Both the position numbers and the translations under genes were made by a program. 64,000 nt of DNA from Trametopsis cervina (taxonomy: Eukaryota > Basidiomycota > Agaricomycetes > Polyporales > Irpicaceae). The notes under the pieces were generated by a model. That model was not told the origin of the DNA and ran no database searches. It saw only the letters and a program-made list of their open reading frames with translations. Where the stretch lies: NCBI GenBank assembly GCA_022385755.1, contig MU278362.1, forward strand, positions 202,251 to 266,250, read 5' to 3'. Below are positions 47,435 through 56,839 of this stretch, piece by piece (position 1 is the first letter of the stretch; the number at the start of each line of letters is the position of its first letter).

Positions 47435-50400
47435 ATGTCTTCATCTGATCTCAGCAAGGACTTCTTGCGAGTACCGACTCTCGAGGCTGGCGGCGCGAAC
47501 TGGGTTATCTACAAGGACCGGTTGCGTTGGGCCGCAGACGCTCGAGGATTCTTGGGCCACCTGGACGGGAGAAAACTCGAACCGATTAGTCCAACGACTC
47601 CCGAAGAAGGTGCCGACGCGGCGACGAAGAAGAGGTACAGAGAAGACATGAAGACGTACGATGAGGAGATGACCGCGTGGGGACGCGGCGAAGCGATCAT
47701 GAAACAACTCGTGGCGAGTACAATCCCCGACTCGCTGTTTATGAAGATTCGGAACAAAGGCACTGCCGCAGAGATATGGCAGGCACTTGCGGGCGATTTC
47801 GAGCACAAATCGCGGACTGTTTCTGTAAACCTTCGGCGCAGGCTCCAGGACGAGCGCTGCGGTGAGCGCGGTGATGTACGCGCACATTTCGACAAACTAC
47901 GCACCATGACTGAGGACTTGGCTGCGATGGGACATCCGCCCGATGACAACGACCTCTATGCCATTGTTCTTGGCTCCCTTCCCTCCTCCTACGACACCTA
48001 CACCTCCGCTATCACCGCTACGTCTGCCGTGCTTGGGAGGACACTGACGGCTGAGGACCTGATGAAGACCGTTGAGGAGGAATATGACCGCCGTGCTTTG
48101 TATGCCAAGGGAGGTCGAAAAGACGAGGCGCAAGATGCTGCATTGACAGCAAGCGAAGGGAGGCCGAAGGGAAAGGCGAAGAAGGACAAGGAGTGTTTCA
48201 ACTGCAAGAAGAAAGGGCACTTCAAGGCAGATTGCTGGGCACCAGGTGGCGGGAAGGAAGGACAGGGACCAAAGGGAAAAGGGAAGAAGAAGGAGACGGC
48301 GGCAGCGGCAGCGGCAAGGGACGAGGATATGGCATGGTTGGCGGTTGATGAGGAGGTTGCAGAAGAAGTCGAGGATAAGACCCCATCAACCATCCAGGAG
48401 GACGCGATCAGCCTAGAGATCAACACAACAAATGACATCAACGAAGCACGTACCTCCACATTTGATGCAGTATACCTTGCAGGTTCCGAAACCGTAGAAC
48501 GAGAAGTCGAAACGGAGATCTACGACTCTGGCGCAACACGACACATGTCACCTTACCGCCATCGATTCATCAACTTCGAAATCATCCCCCCGCGATCCAT
48601 CGCTGCAGCTGACAATGGTACATTCCAAGCGATCGGAAAAGGGGACATGCACATCACCCTTCCAAATGGCGACTCTACCAGTCGGATCCTCCTCAAAGAC
48701 GTTCTCTATGCACCTGGAATGGGCATGACCCTAATCTCGATCGGTCGAATTGCTGCAACAGGAACAGCAGTCATATTCCGGAACAATACTTGCCGAATCT
48801 TCAGCCCGAACAAGAAGCTGCTAGGTGAAATCAGTATCTCTGGTGGCCTGTACCGAGTTCGCCACTCACCTGAGGAATTTGCCGCAAAAGCAAATGAAGC
48901 CATCACAATTGAGCAGCTCCACCGCATTCTGGGACACATTGCGCCGGAGGCGGCGCGGGAGGCTGTTCGGAAGGGGCTTGTAACAGGGATCACTATCGAT
49001 GAGTCTTCTCCGATCACCGTTTGTGAATCATGCGAACATGCGAAAATGACCCGAAAGGCTATTCGGCGCGAACGAGAAGGCGAGCGGGCTGCCGCCATTG
49101 GAGATGAGGTCCACTCCGACTTGTGGGGACCGGCACCTGTCGAGACAATCAAGCGTCGTCGATACTACGTTGAATTCACAGATGACCATAGCCGGTACAC
49201 GCACCTTTACCTCATAAGGGACAAGGACGAAACACTCAGCAAGTATAAGGAGTATCTCGCCGAGCTCAAAACACAAAAGGGACTCACCATCAAGGTCCTG
49301 CACACTGATCGAGGAGGCGAGTACATGAGCGGAAACTTTGATGCACTTCTCGCCGAAGAAGGGACTAAGCGACGACTTACTGTGCATGACACGCCCGAAT
49401 ACAATGGTGTGGCGGAGCGGAAGAATCGGACAATCATCACTAAGGTCCGCGCTATGCTACATGACAGTGGCTTACCGAAATTCCTATGGGGAGAGGCTGC
49501 AATGCATGCCGTCTACCTTACCAATCGCTCCCCAACTCGTGCGCTGGACGGCGCAACTCCTTACGAGATCTGGACCGGCAGAAAACCAGATCTGGCTGGC
49601 GTTCCCATCTGGGGAGTCAAGGTACGCGTCCATCGGGAGAAGACGAAACTTGATGGTCGCATGGACGTCGGGCGCTGGGTCGGCTTTGAAGAAGCAAGCT
49701 TCGGGCACCGAGTTTACTGGCCGGAACGTCGGACCATCACAGTGGAACGAAGCGTCAAGTTTAATTTTGAAGATACTGTCACCGTACCGCTCGAGGGGGA
49801 GGTGGCTGAAGGGAAAGAGGTCGAGCGCTCCGATCCATCACCTTCAACTTCAACAATCATTGCAGACTCACCTGCTATTCAGCCAACATCAGACCCTCTA
49901 GGCGACAACTTCGAACCAGTAGAAGGAGGGAGAGGGCAGCGGATTAGGAAACCATCGGAGTATGTGAGGAGACTGAGGAGTGGTGAAGGAACAGTAAATG
50001 GGCGCATTCCAAAGGTATTACCGAAAGGATTGCAGGATGCAGGGGGAGTAATTGAGGAAGTATCGGAGGAAGCTATGGCAGCGATGGCCGATGAAGACTG
50101 GGACGAGATCGAGTTGGATATCGAAGATGTTGCAATGGCAGCAGTAACAGGAGATGCAGAAGGACTAGAGCCAACGTTTGCGGAGGCGAAGAACCGTCCC
50201 GACTGGCCAAAATGGCAGGATGCGATCAAAACCGAACTCGACGCCCTTGTAGCTAACAACACTTGGGAACTGGTCGAACGCCCACCAGGCGCAAACGTTG
50301 TTGGCTGCAAGTGGGTCCTGCGCATCAAGAAGAACTCGGCAGGCGAGATCGAGAAGTATAAGGCCCGACTCGTCGCTCGCGGCTTCACACAAGTCTACGG

Positions 50401-51727
50401 AGTCGACTACTACGAAACCTTTGCACCGGTCGCAAAACTTGCCTCGTTCCGACTCGTTCTTGCCATCGCCGCACGAAACGGATGGCCCGCAGAATCATTT
50501 GACTTCAACAGCGCATATCTCAACTCTACCCTACCTGACGACGAGATTGTCTATATGGAACAACCCCCGGAAAACGAGTTCTCAGACAAGAAGAGATTCG
50601 TCCTCAAGCTAAAGAAGGCGCTGTATGGATTGAAGCAGGGCGGGCGGAAGTGGTACGAGACCCTCTGCGCAACACTTGCTGACTTAGGATTTCGACGTGC
50701 AGAGGCCGACTACGGCGTATTCTATATGCGGAACGGCAGCAACCTGGTTGTCTTGGCCATACACGTCGACGACTGCCTCATTACCGGCACCTCTCAAGAA
50801 CTACTCGATAACTACAAGAGCAAGATAAGTGCGCAGTACAAGATGACCGACCTGGGGCCTATCAGCTGGCTACTCGGCATCAAGGTTACTCGCGACCTCA
50901 ACGCGCGAACGATATCGCTCTCACAACATGCCTACATCGATTCTATCATATCGCGCTTCAACTTTGACGACCTAAAGCCATCCTCTATCCCCATGGACCA
51001 CAACACCAAACTCTCTAAGACTCAATGCCCGGAAACGACCGCGGACATTGCCCGCATGCGCAAGATTCCATATCGCGAAGCTGTGGGCTCACTCATGTAC
51101 GCCGCAGTTGGAACGCGCCCGGATATCGCATTCGCTGTCTCGACTTTGGCGCAGTTCTCAAGCAACCCCGGCTGGGCGCATTGGGAAGCGGTCAAGCAGG
51201 TTTTCCGCTACCTACTCGGAACACGCAGGTTCACACTCACATATGGCGGAACCCAGAATGGGCTCGAAGGATATGTCGACGCTGATGGAGCGTCACAAGA
51301 ACACAGGCACGCCATATCAGGCTATGTTTTCCTTGTCGACGGCGGCGCTGTCTCATGGTCAAGCAAGAAACAGGAGCTAGTCACCACATCAACTACGGAG
51401 GCTGAATACGTGGCTGCGACACATGCCGCAAAGGAAGCAATCTGGATCCGACGACTTCTCGGCGAAGTTTATCGCCCACTCGCAGGACCAACGACCTTGC
51501 ACAGCGACAGCCAGTCTGCGATCGCGCTCACCAAAGACGGGCAATACCATGCACGCACCAAGCATATTGATATCCGGTATCATTTCATTCGGTATGTGAT
51601 CGAAGCCGGACACATACATCTTATCTACTGCCCTACGAACGACCAAACGGCCGACGCCCTGACGAAAGCTCTACCGAGTACAAAGGCAAAACACTTCGCG
51701 GCCGCCATGGGACTCTCCTCGGTTTGA
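47435..51727 (+). CDS. Copia gag-pol polyprotein, 1430 aa
   Basis: One uninterrupted frame. Gag occupies roughly residues 1-250 and closes with a CCHC knuckle, CFNCKKKGHFKADC (Cys254 onward), in a Lys-rich stretch. The aspartic protease motif YDSGATRHMSPY has its active Asp at residue 364. The integrase zinc finger runs from LHRILGH (His496) to CESCEHAK. The DDE core includes VHSDLWGP, DDHSRYTHLY, HTDRGGEYMSG and NGVAERKNRT. Reverse transcriptase starts near residue 930 (NTWELVERPPGANVVGCKWV) with YKARLVARGFTQ and the catalytic IHVDDC (Asp1112-Asp1113). RNase H carries GYVDADGA, STTEAEYVA and HTKHIDIRYHFIR. No frameshift separates gag from pol, so the ratio must be set another way, as in other single-ORF copia elements. 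Confidence 0.96.
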   Translation: MSSSDLSKDFLRVPTLEAGGANWVIYKDRLRWAADARGFLGHLDGRKLEPISPTTPEEGADAATKKRYREDMKTYDEEMTAWGRGEAIMKQLVASTIPDSLFMKIRNKGTAAEIWQALAGDFEHKSRTVSVNLRRRLQDERCGERGDVRAHFDKLRTMTEDLAAMGHPPDDNDLYAIVLGSLPSSYDTYTSAITATSAVLGRTLTAEDLMKTVEEEYDRRALYAKGGRKDEAQDAALTASEGRPKGKAKKDKECFNCKKKGHFKADCWAPGGGKEGQGPKGKGKKKETAAAAAARDEDMAWLAVDEEVAEEVEDKTPSTIQEDAISLEINTTNDINEARTSTFDAVYLAGSETVEREVETEIYDSGATRHMSPYRHRFINFEIIPPRSIAAADNGTFQAIGKGDMHITLPNGDSTSRILLKDVLYAPGMGMTLISIGRIAATGTAVIFRNNTCRIFSPNKKLLGEISISGGLYRVRHSPEEFAAKANEAITIEQLHRILGHIAPEAAREAVRKGLVTGITIDESSPITVCESCEHAKMTRKAIRREREGERAAAIGDEVHSDLWGPAPVETIKRRRYYVEFTDDHSRYTHLYLIRDKDETLSKYKEYLAELKTQKGLTIKVLHTDRGGEYMSGNFDALLAEEGTKRRLTVHDTPEYNGVAERKNRTIITKVRAMLHDSGLPKFLWGEAAMHAVYLTNRSPTRALDGATPYEIWTGRKPDLAGVPIWGVKVRVHREKTKLDGRMDVGRWVGFEEASFGHRVYWPERRTITVERSVKFNFEDTVTVPLEGEVAEGKEVERSDPSPSTSTIIADSPAIQPTSDPLGDNFEPVEGGRGQRIRKPSEYVRRLRSGEGTVNGRIPKVLPKGLQDAGGVIEEVSEEAMAAMADEDWDEIELDIEDVAMAAVTGDAEGLEPTFAEAKNRPDWPKWQDAIKTELDALVANNTWELVERPPGANVVGCKWVLRIKKNSAGEIEKYKARLVARGFTQVYGVDYYETFAPVAKLASFRLVLAIAARNGWPAESFDFNSAYLNSTLPDDEIVYMEQPPENEFSDKKRFVLKLKKALYGLKQGGRKWYETLCATLADLGFRRAEADYGVFYMRNGSNLVVLAIHVDDCLITGTSQELLDNYKSKISAQYKMTDLGPISWLLGIKVTRDLNARTISLSQHAYIDSIISRFNFDDLKPSSIPMDHNTKLSKTQCPETTADIARMRKIPYREAVGSLMYAAVGTRPDIAFAVSTLAQFSSNPGWAHWEAVKQVFRYLLGTRRFTLTYGGTQNGLEGYVDADGASQEHRHAISGYVFLVDGGAVSWSSKKQELVTTSTTEAEYVAATHAAKEAIWIRRLLGEVYRPLAGPTTLHSDSQSAIALTKDGQYHARTKHIDIRYHFIRYVIEAGHIHLIYCPTNDQTADALTKALPSTKAKHFAAAMGLSSV

Positions 51728-51734
51728 GGGGGAG
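51721..51734 (+). other. Polypurine tract
   Basis: TTTGAGGGGGAG sits directly before the right LTR. It is the expected plus-strand primer of reverse transcription and overlaps the gag-pol stop codon. Confidence 0.75.
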
Positions 51735-51973
51735 TGTTGGAATAGCAAACCGAATGGCCCGCGCGTTTGCGCGCGGCCATGTCCAGTAGCGTAGGGCCGT
51801 AGAGCCACGGCCACTCGTAGTACATGGCCGGTTATAGGGCCGTCGCAACCTCTCGTTCATTGTCCTTAATTCCCATCCGTTAGTATAGACACATATATAT
51901 AGAGTGTAGAACTCACCGTGAATAATCATCGTCTTCCACCCCTCATACTCCTCTCGCCTCATAACCTTCCATA
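51735..51973 (+). repeat. Right LTR of the copia element (239 bp)
   Basis: Same sequence as the left LTR by inspection. It is followed by the TCTCC target duplicate and then by the rest of PARP-like gene A. Confidence 0.93.
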
Positions 51974-51978
51974 TCTCC
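51974..51978. repeat. Target site duplication TCTCC (right copy)
   Basis: Identical to 47117-47121. The bases that follow (TTCCACCTATATGCG) continue the last exon and 3' splice site of the interrupted PARP-like gene on the minus strand. Confidence 0.85.
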
Positions 51979-52958
51979 TTCCACCTATATGCGATCAAGC
52001 TGAGTAATGATATTTCCAAGTAATTGAGGATGCAAAGCGTACCGAATCGTACGTCTTTGTTGGCTTCAAACGATTATGGTCCTCCTTCTTCAGTTTCTCA
52101 ATATTGCCAAGAACAACCCTCACGCTCATCAAGGCCAGCTTGGGAGATCGATTTCCATTGATGTTCTTCGCATGATCAAAAGCTCTATTGCCTACGGTCA
52201 ATCGACAAAGACGCATTGATAATGAGAACGGGCACCTGTTGGAAGTCGGGGAAACATATATTCCTCCGCCAAAGTGTATTCCACGTCTGTCTCCCAACAT
52301 TAACAACTCATGTTAAGACGACATTTTTGAGCCCTACTTAGCCTTCTTCTTCACTAACCCACGTTTAAAATTGAGAGTGGTCTTGAACGAACTTCGGATG
52401 GCTTTGCACAAATGGCACGATCTTTTCTTGCACAGTTTGGTTTGCTTCCCGTCGCCCAGGCGACATGAACGTTTCTCGCTACGAAAACGCTTTACTTCCT
52501 TCGTCTTCAGCTTACGTTTCTTGGCTACATGGTCACTAGTGAAGTGGTACACGTTCTCAAGTCAGATCTCAATTCCGTCCAAAAGGCAAAGTTAAACATG
52601 CCGATATTTTTCAAAGGTATCCCTGGTCTTCTTCGACCATGTAATGAGGAATATGGCCGTTATAGTCGGTTTGGGGGTCCCATCCTTCCAATTATTACCG
52701 AACGACCTTTTGACTGTTGAGGCGGAAATGTTAGCACAACGGATCAAGCATGGGAGAAAGCATTCGGCGCAAGGGTGACTCCTCAAAAAATTGCCTGAAG
52801 CTGAATCGCTCACTATTGTTGTACATGACATGACCCTTTGGTACCTTTAGCAAGGACGGCGCATTCCTTGCGGCATTTTTGGTGCATTTGTCTGAACAAA
52901 ACTGGTGATCTTTGCGCCTGGGGTTTTTCCTGCACTGCAAGCATTGGTCATTGGCCAT

Positions 52959-55243
52959 TGCGGGCTTCGGGCAAGAGAATGCCACTGGGTACTACTGTGA
53001 AAGATGTTGAGGACAAGTTTTGCGGCCTTTATTGATGATTGTGTCCAAGTGGATATTCCATCTGAACAATGAATTGCTCATCTCTGCATGGGGAAGTTCA
53101 GGCCAGACCACAGTGTGGCCGATCAGCACATTCTATGGGCAGGACAAAATGAAGACGGAAACTACCAAGGGTCGGGTCAATGTACCGGCATGCTGGGAAT
53201 GCATAGCGTACTTTGAGAAGCCCGTCATACATTACAACCACTCCCTGGGTGAACGATGGTGGCAATTGCATATCTTCACACGAGGGTTTAATGGGAAACG
53301 GGGAAGGTGCCCATGCTCAATTCAGATGCCCTCGCCTGAGGTGGCGCCGTACCCTGGTTCATCGGGGAAATAATTATGAAAAGAACAAGTATTAACTGGC
53401 GCGCTTAATTTGATCTAGATTTTCCGTTGAGGGCGTCACTTGAATAGGTAGCCCAATCAACGCCAGAGTTGAGAACCTTTGCAATGGCGGTCAACTGTGG
53501 ACATGTAAGTTCTTTCTAGTTAAATCTAGCTAATCCCCCTCAGCTTGATAAGGGGCGCATGATACTATATGTAATATTGGGACACTGTCAGGTGTGTACT
53601 ACTATTTTCTGCGACTCAAAAACGTATCTGACGGCATACTACAGTAAATGAAGCATTATGTGAAGTCCGAGACAACAGGACACAAGTTGCGCTGATGTCA
53701 TCATGGTGCTGCATCGCGCGTCATGACTCTTCGTTCGTGTGGCGATCGCGCCAGACTTCTATAAAGTCCAGCCTTTCGTGAGTGCGACACTCGACCGCAA
53801 GTCTTCCTCTTACCACCATCTCGTTGATTTCACTAATACCCTTCTTCACAGCATTTCTTCTAACCATAACAATGCTACACTTATTGACAGCCCCCGTGCC
53901 ACACGCGACATTTGTGTGTTCTACCAACTGGTAAGTGGCACATGACTTTCTGTAACTTGTGCTTCGTGTCACGCCATTCGTGTCTTTACCATACACATGC
54001 TTCAAGAACGGCTCTCTGGGCTATCCGGAACTGCTGATTGAGAGAGGCGAGTCCAAATACATGCAAGTGAGTAATCAAACCGCATATATGCGCTGGTACG
54101 CCAATGAAATGTTTGTTTAGGCCTGTACGTGCACCCACGGAGGGCGGAGCTGAACGATCTGAGCTACGGTAAGTTCCCCCTCATTTCGGAAGTACCTTCC
54201 TCTTTGACCAGAGCTTTTCAATAGGACCGTCCGCAGCCTGGTCTGCAGATTTCTGTACATACTACTTCTCTGCTCGTCATCTCCATATCGCCTCGCACCT
54301 ATCATGTACTTATTACACATATATGATTATTTTTGGCTTGTCGCATCAATAAAAGCACGAAACTAAATGTTAGACAGGCTACCGAAACGGTGGAGTGATC
54401 GTAATTGTTGTACAGAGTTGATAAGTATTGGAAACACTGCCGCGCATGGCTGATATTGCAAGGAATGATCTCACATGTCAAGGAGAAAGAGTTTGCATAA
54501 CAAGCATGTTAAAGCCAGCGTTGGGCGGAAAATGTAGATTTTACAGGTAAACTTATTTCTACGTAGTTCTGCCTAGGTCTGCTCGATATTATTTCCCCGA
54601 TGTTGGCATATGCTGAGGCTTCAAACTTTGTGGCCATGTAGGATTCATATCGGGGTAACAGTACCGCCGACAACGTCTGAGCCGGTGAGTCTAGATGAGT
54701 TTCTGAGACCACGATGCAATTATGCGGTCCGAAGCTGTAGCAATGAACGTACCTGGTAGGAAATTGCCACTGCTGTATCTGCAGAGAACACATTCCGGGG
54801 TACAGATCGTATATCACTGAATTCCACAAATCCATCTTTCTGACATAGCTTCGACGGGTTCGCTGCATGACCCTACCAATGAACTTGTCGTGTTTGGCGC
54901 ATATTTTGGTAATGTGCGGAATGCGTTTGGCATCGGATAAGAGCGAGGAAGCGATATGATATGGATCGGCAATTGCGTATATGTCACTATTGGGCGATAT
55001 TGGGATGCTTCGATAATGAGGGTACTAGAGTCTCACGAAACGGAGGTCTGAAAATGGTTGGTAAAAGGAAAAGGGGCATCAGTTTCAGAATCTATGCGGT
55101 TATGGAAATTGAAGAGTGTTTAGTCGAACCGGTTGGGACCAAAGTATTGGGCTCAGAAAGCACTCTTAGATGACATCCATAAAGGCACTCAATCTCTATT
55201 TCTTCGGGTTATAGCTAGCTAAGACAAATTCCATTTGGACTCC
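52959..55243. other. Region between PARP-like genes A and B, mostly unassigned
   Basis: About 2.3 kb. Apart from the weak exon chain listed at 53739-54153, frames are short and unconvincing. No CPDase-like copy was found beside PARP A, unlike genes B and C. Confidence 0.35.
53739..54153 (+). other. Possible small unidentified exon chain
   Basis: A plus-strand frame reads DFYKVQPFVSATLDRKSSSY and ATRDICVFYQL up to a GTAAGT donor near 53932. An exon near 54006-54064 follows (NGSLGYPELLIERGESKYMQ, then GTGAGT), and a last piece after GTTTTAG near 54120 ends in a stop at 54153. The splice signals are plausible but no start codon is clear and no family is recognised. It could be a remnant of a larger gene or chance. 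Confidence 0.2.
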
Positions 55244-56399
55244 CTATTTGAGCATCAAGAGATAAGCCGGCCTCGCCGCGTTCTCAGTGTAAACAACCAG
55301 CTCTGTCGGCTCGCTACCTACATGAGTCTCAACCTGAAAGACAAAGATGAATCAAATTCAGATTAAAGGTTTGCGCTTGAAATCTTACCGAGTCGCACCC
55401 CTGCTTAGGCTTCAACTTCGTGACATTTTCCCTGGACATTCTCTCAGGTATTCCCAGTACAACTCGTGCCATGAGGACGGCTTTCAGCTTCGAGCCCTTA
55501 CTTTGGTTCTTTGCATATTGGTAGGCCCTACAGAAAATCGACCATGCAGCAGTTGGTATTGTGAGGTTACCCGTGTGCAACACCGAGCGCCACTTACTTT
55601 GACGAAGTGGGGGCCATGTACAATCCTCCCCCAAAACGTACGCCAGTACTGGGCCACGTCGGTCATCAGTGTTTTCTCAATAAATATGACTGAGGGGTGA
55701 AGACACAGACGGTTTACTCGTGTGAGGTTGCTGAGCAACCTTGCTCTTGTACTGTAAGCTGTTATTGATACCAGTGCGAATCGCTATACAGAGGCGGCAC
55801 GCACTTGTTTAACAACCTTCCTCTTGTACTGTAAGCTGTATTTGAATCCAGTGCGAATCGCTGTACAGAGGCGGCACACTCCTTCGGGCTTCTTGCATAA
55901 CTTCTGGTTGTTTGGATCCCCGAGACGACACGCGCGGAGCTCTGCCCTGAAACGCTTGACCTCGACCTTGTTCCCCGCAAACCCGCGCTTTTTGGCTATG
56001 TCCGTTCTAAGAGGGACACTCTCGCTTTAACGTAACTCGTTGTAGGCAGAGGTAATGACATACCGGTATTGTTCAAACGAAGAACGCATCTTGACGGACC
56101 ACGTGATAAGATAAATCCTCGTGACAGTCGGTAGACGGGCAGAAGGATTTTTCCATCCCCTTTTGAAATGTTTCTTTACTGTATGCAGAGTGCAGTGTTT
56201 CGTGTAATTATAAGACGCATTGCTCCATTACCACGCCATACTGTTCGTACATACCGTCATTATACATGACATGCCCTTTGGGCACGCGCAAGAGCTGGGG
56301 AGCCTTTTTAGCAGCCATTTCTGTGCAGCGTTTTGAGCAGAACTGGTGGTCTTTGCGCTTGACACGTTGCTTGCATTGAAGGCAGATTTCATTGGCCAT
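55244..56399 (-). CDS. PARP-like protein B (fungal ADP-ribosyltransferase-fold) with FCS finger
   Basis: Starts MANEICLQCKQRVKRKDHQF: finger C-x2-C-x12-C-x3-C. Then KAPQLLRVPKGHVMYND, and after introns a TRIYLITWSVKMRSSFEQY-type exon, EVKRFRAELRACRLGDP (HGT position occupied by Arg-Ala-Glu), CRLCTAIRTGFKYSLQYKRK, VRFGGGLYMAPTSSK (Tyr of the second motif kept), a RVVLGIPERMSRENVTKLKP-type stretch and QGCDSVRF. The last exon, VETHVGSEPTELVVYTENAA to the stop at 55244, keeps the Glu of the ELVVY motif. Its RFGGG-Y...S-S-K and ELVVY motifs place it with fungal PARP catalytic-domain proteins. The reading frame seems open. It faces the CPDase gene across about 440 bp. A 79-bp tandem duplication covers one exon end and the intron after it. 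Confidence 0.75.
55744..55898. repeat. 79-bp tandem duplication inside PARP-like gene B
   Basis: CTCTTGTACTGTAAGCTG starts at 55744 and again at 55823. Both copies continue to GTGCGAATCGCT.TACAGAGGCGGCAC with a few differences. On the minus strand the upstream unit encodes TAIRTGFKYSLQYKRK; the second unit has an in-frame stop and most likely lies in the intron, which starts at GTGCGT. Confidence 0.75.
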
Positions 56400-56839
56400 G
56401 TTGCCTGCGCGTAGCTGTGAAGTAAAAACTTGCGGATATAAAAGAGGAGACGTACAACTGCCGCAGATTGCTTCAGATGCGTCTCCGGCGAATTGGACAG
56501 ATGCGATCCAATGGTCCATTGCTTTATCCACGGGAGCAGCGCCATTTTCAGTCGGATCTGAAAGGTGCAGCGCGCAAGCATAGAGCAACAGCCCACGCAC
56601 TTGAGTGCCGGTATCACGGTCAATCGCGTGGTCCGTCATGGTCTGGAATGCACATACTTTGATGCTAAGGGTTCGTTGGTCTTCCCAGACATCCTATTGG
56701 AAATGGCCACAGGCTTCTGAAGCAGGCGAGGCGTCAAGCAGCGCAGCAATAGTAAAGCTGAGGTTTACTCACGCGCATAACCTGGCCCCTCAGTCTCTTC
56801 CTCCCGTCAGGTCAGGTGTAGAGTCGAAGAAATTTCAAG
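56400..56839. promoter_or_regulatory. Shared divergent promoter of PARP-like gene B and CPDase
   Basis: The only gap between two start codons facing away from each other. It contains TATAAAAG at 56437-56444. It is short enough for both genes to be expressed from one regulatory region. The equivalent gap at PARP C is about 300 bp. Confidence 0.4.

Larger units (their letters stand above)
47122..51973 (+). mobile_element. Full-length Ty1/copia LTR retrotransposon
   Basis: 4,852 bp: LTR (47122-47360), primer site, a single gag-pol frame (47435-51727), purine tract and LTR (51735-51973). The two LTRs read identical by eye over 239 bp, implying very recent insertion. Domain order gag - protease - integrase - RT - RNase H defines copia (Pseudoviridae-type). 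The element points right, opposite to the PARP-like gene it interrupts. The ends are TG...TA rather than the usual TG...CA. All coding motifs appear intact, so it may be autonomous. Confidence 0.95.
47038..52958 (-). pseudogene. PARP-like gene A, split by a copia retrotransposon
   Basis: Right part (52958 down to 51974): the start MANDQCLQCRKNPRRKDHQF opens an N-terminal finger C-x2-C-x12-C-x3-C with an FCS core. The exon RSFGNNWKDGTPKP and ITAIFLITWSKKTRDTFEKY follows. EVKRFRSEKRSCRLGDG stands where ADP-ribosyltransferases have HGT. Then come CKKRSCHLCKAIRSSF, FGGGIYVSPTSNR, LALMSVRVVLGNIEKLKK and KTYDSVRF. Left part (47116-47038): the last exon, KELVVYNADAVRPAYLIMVK and stop. The 4.86-kb copia element sits 13 bases into that last exon, between duplicated TCTCC target bases. 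Without the insert the reading frame joins cleanly, so the gene was open until a recent event. Confidence 0.82.

Noticed and set aside
47441..50392. Minus-strand frames up to 169 codons inside the retrotransposon
   Set aside because: They mirror the gag-pol frame; low-complexity Ser-rich translations typical of antisense.
53020..53400. Plus-strand frame of 117 codons next to PARP A, considered as a third CPDase partner
   Set aside because: No H-x-T/S-L motifs, no WLVDC motif and no similarity to the CPDase; the pairing is therefore claimed only for genes B and C.
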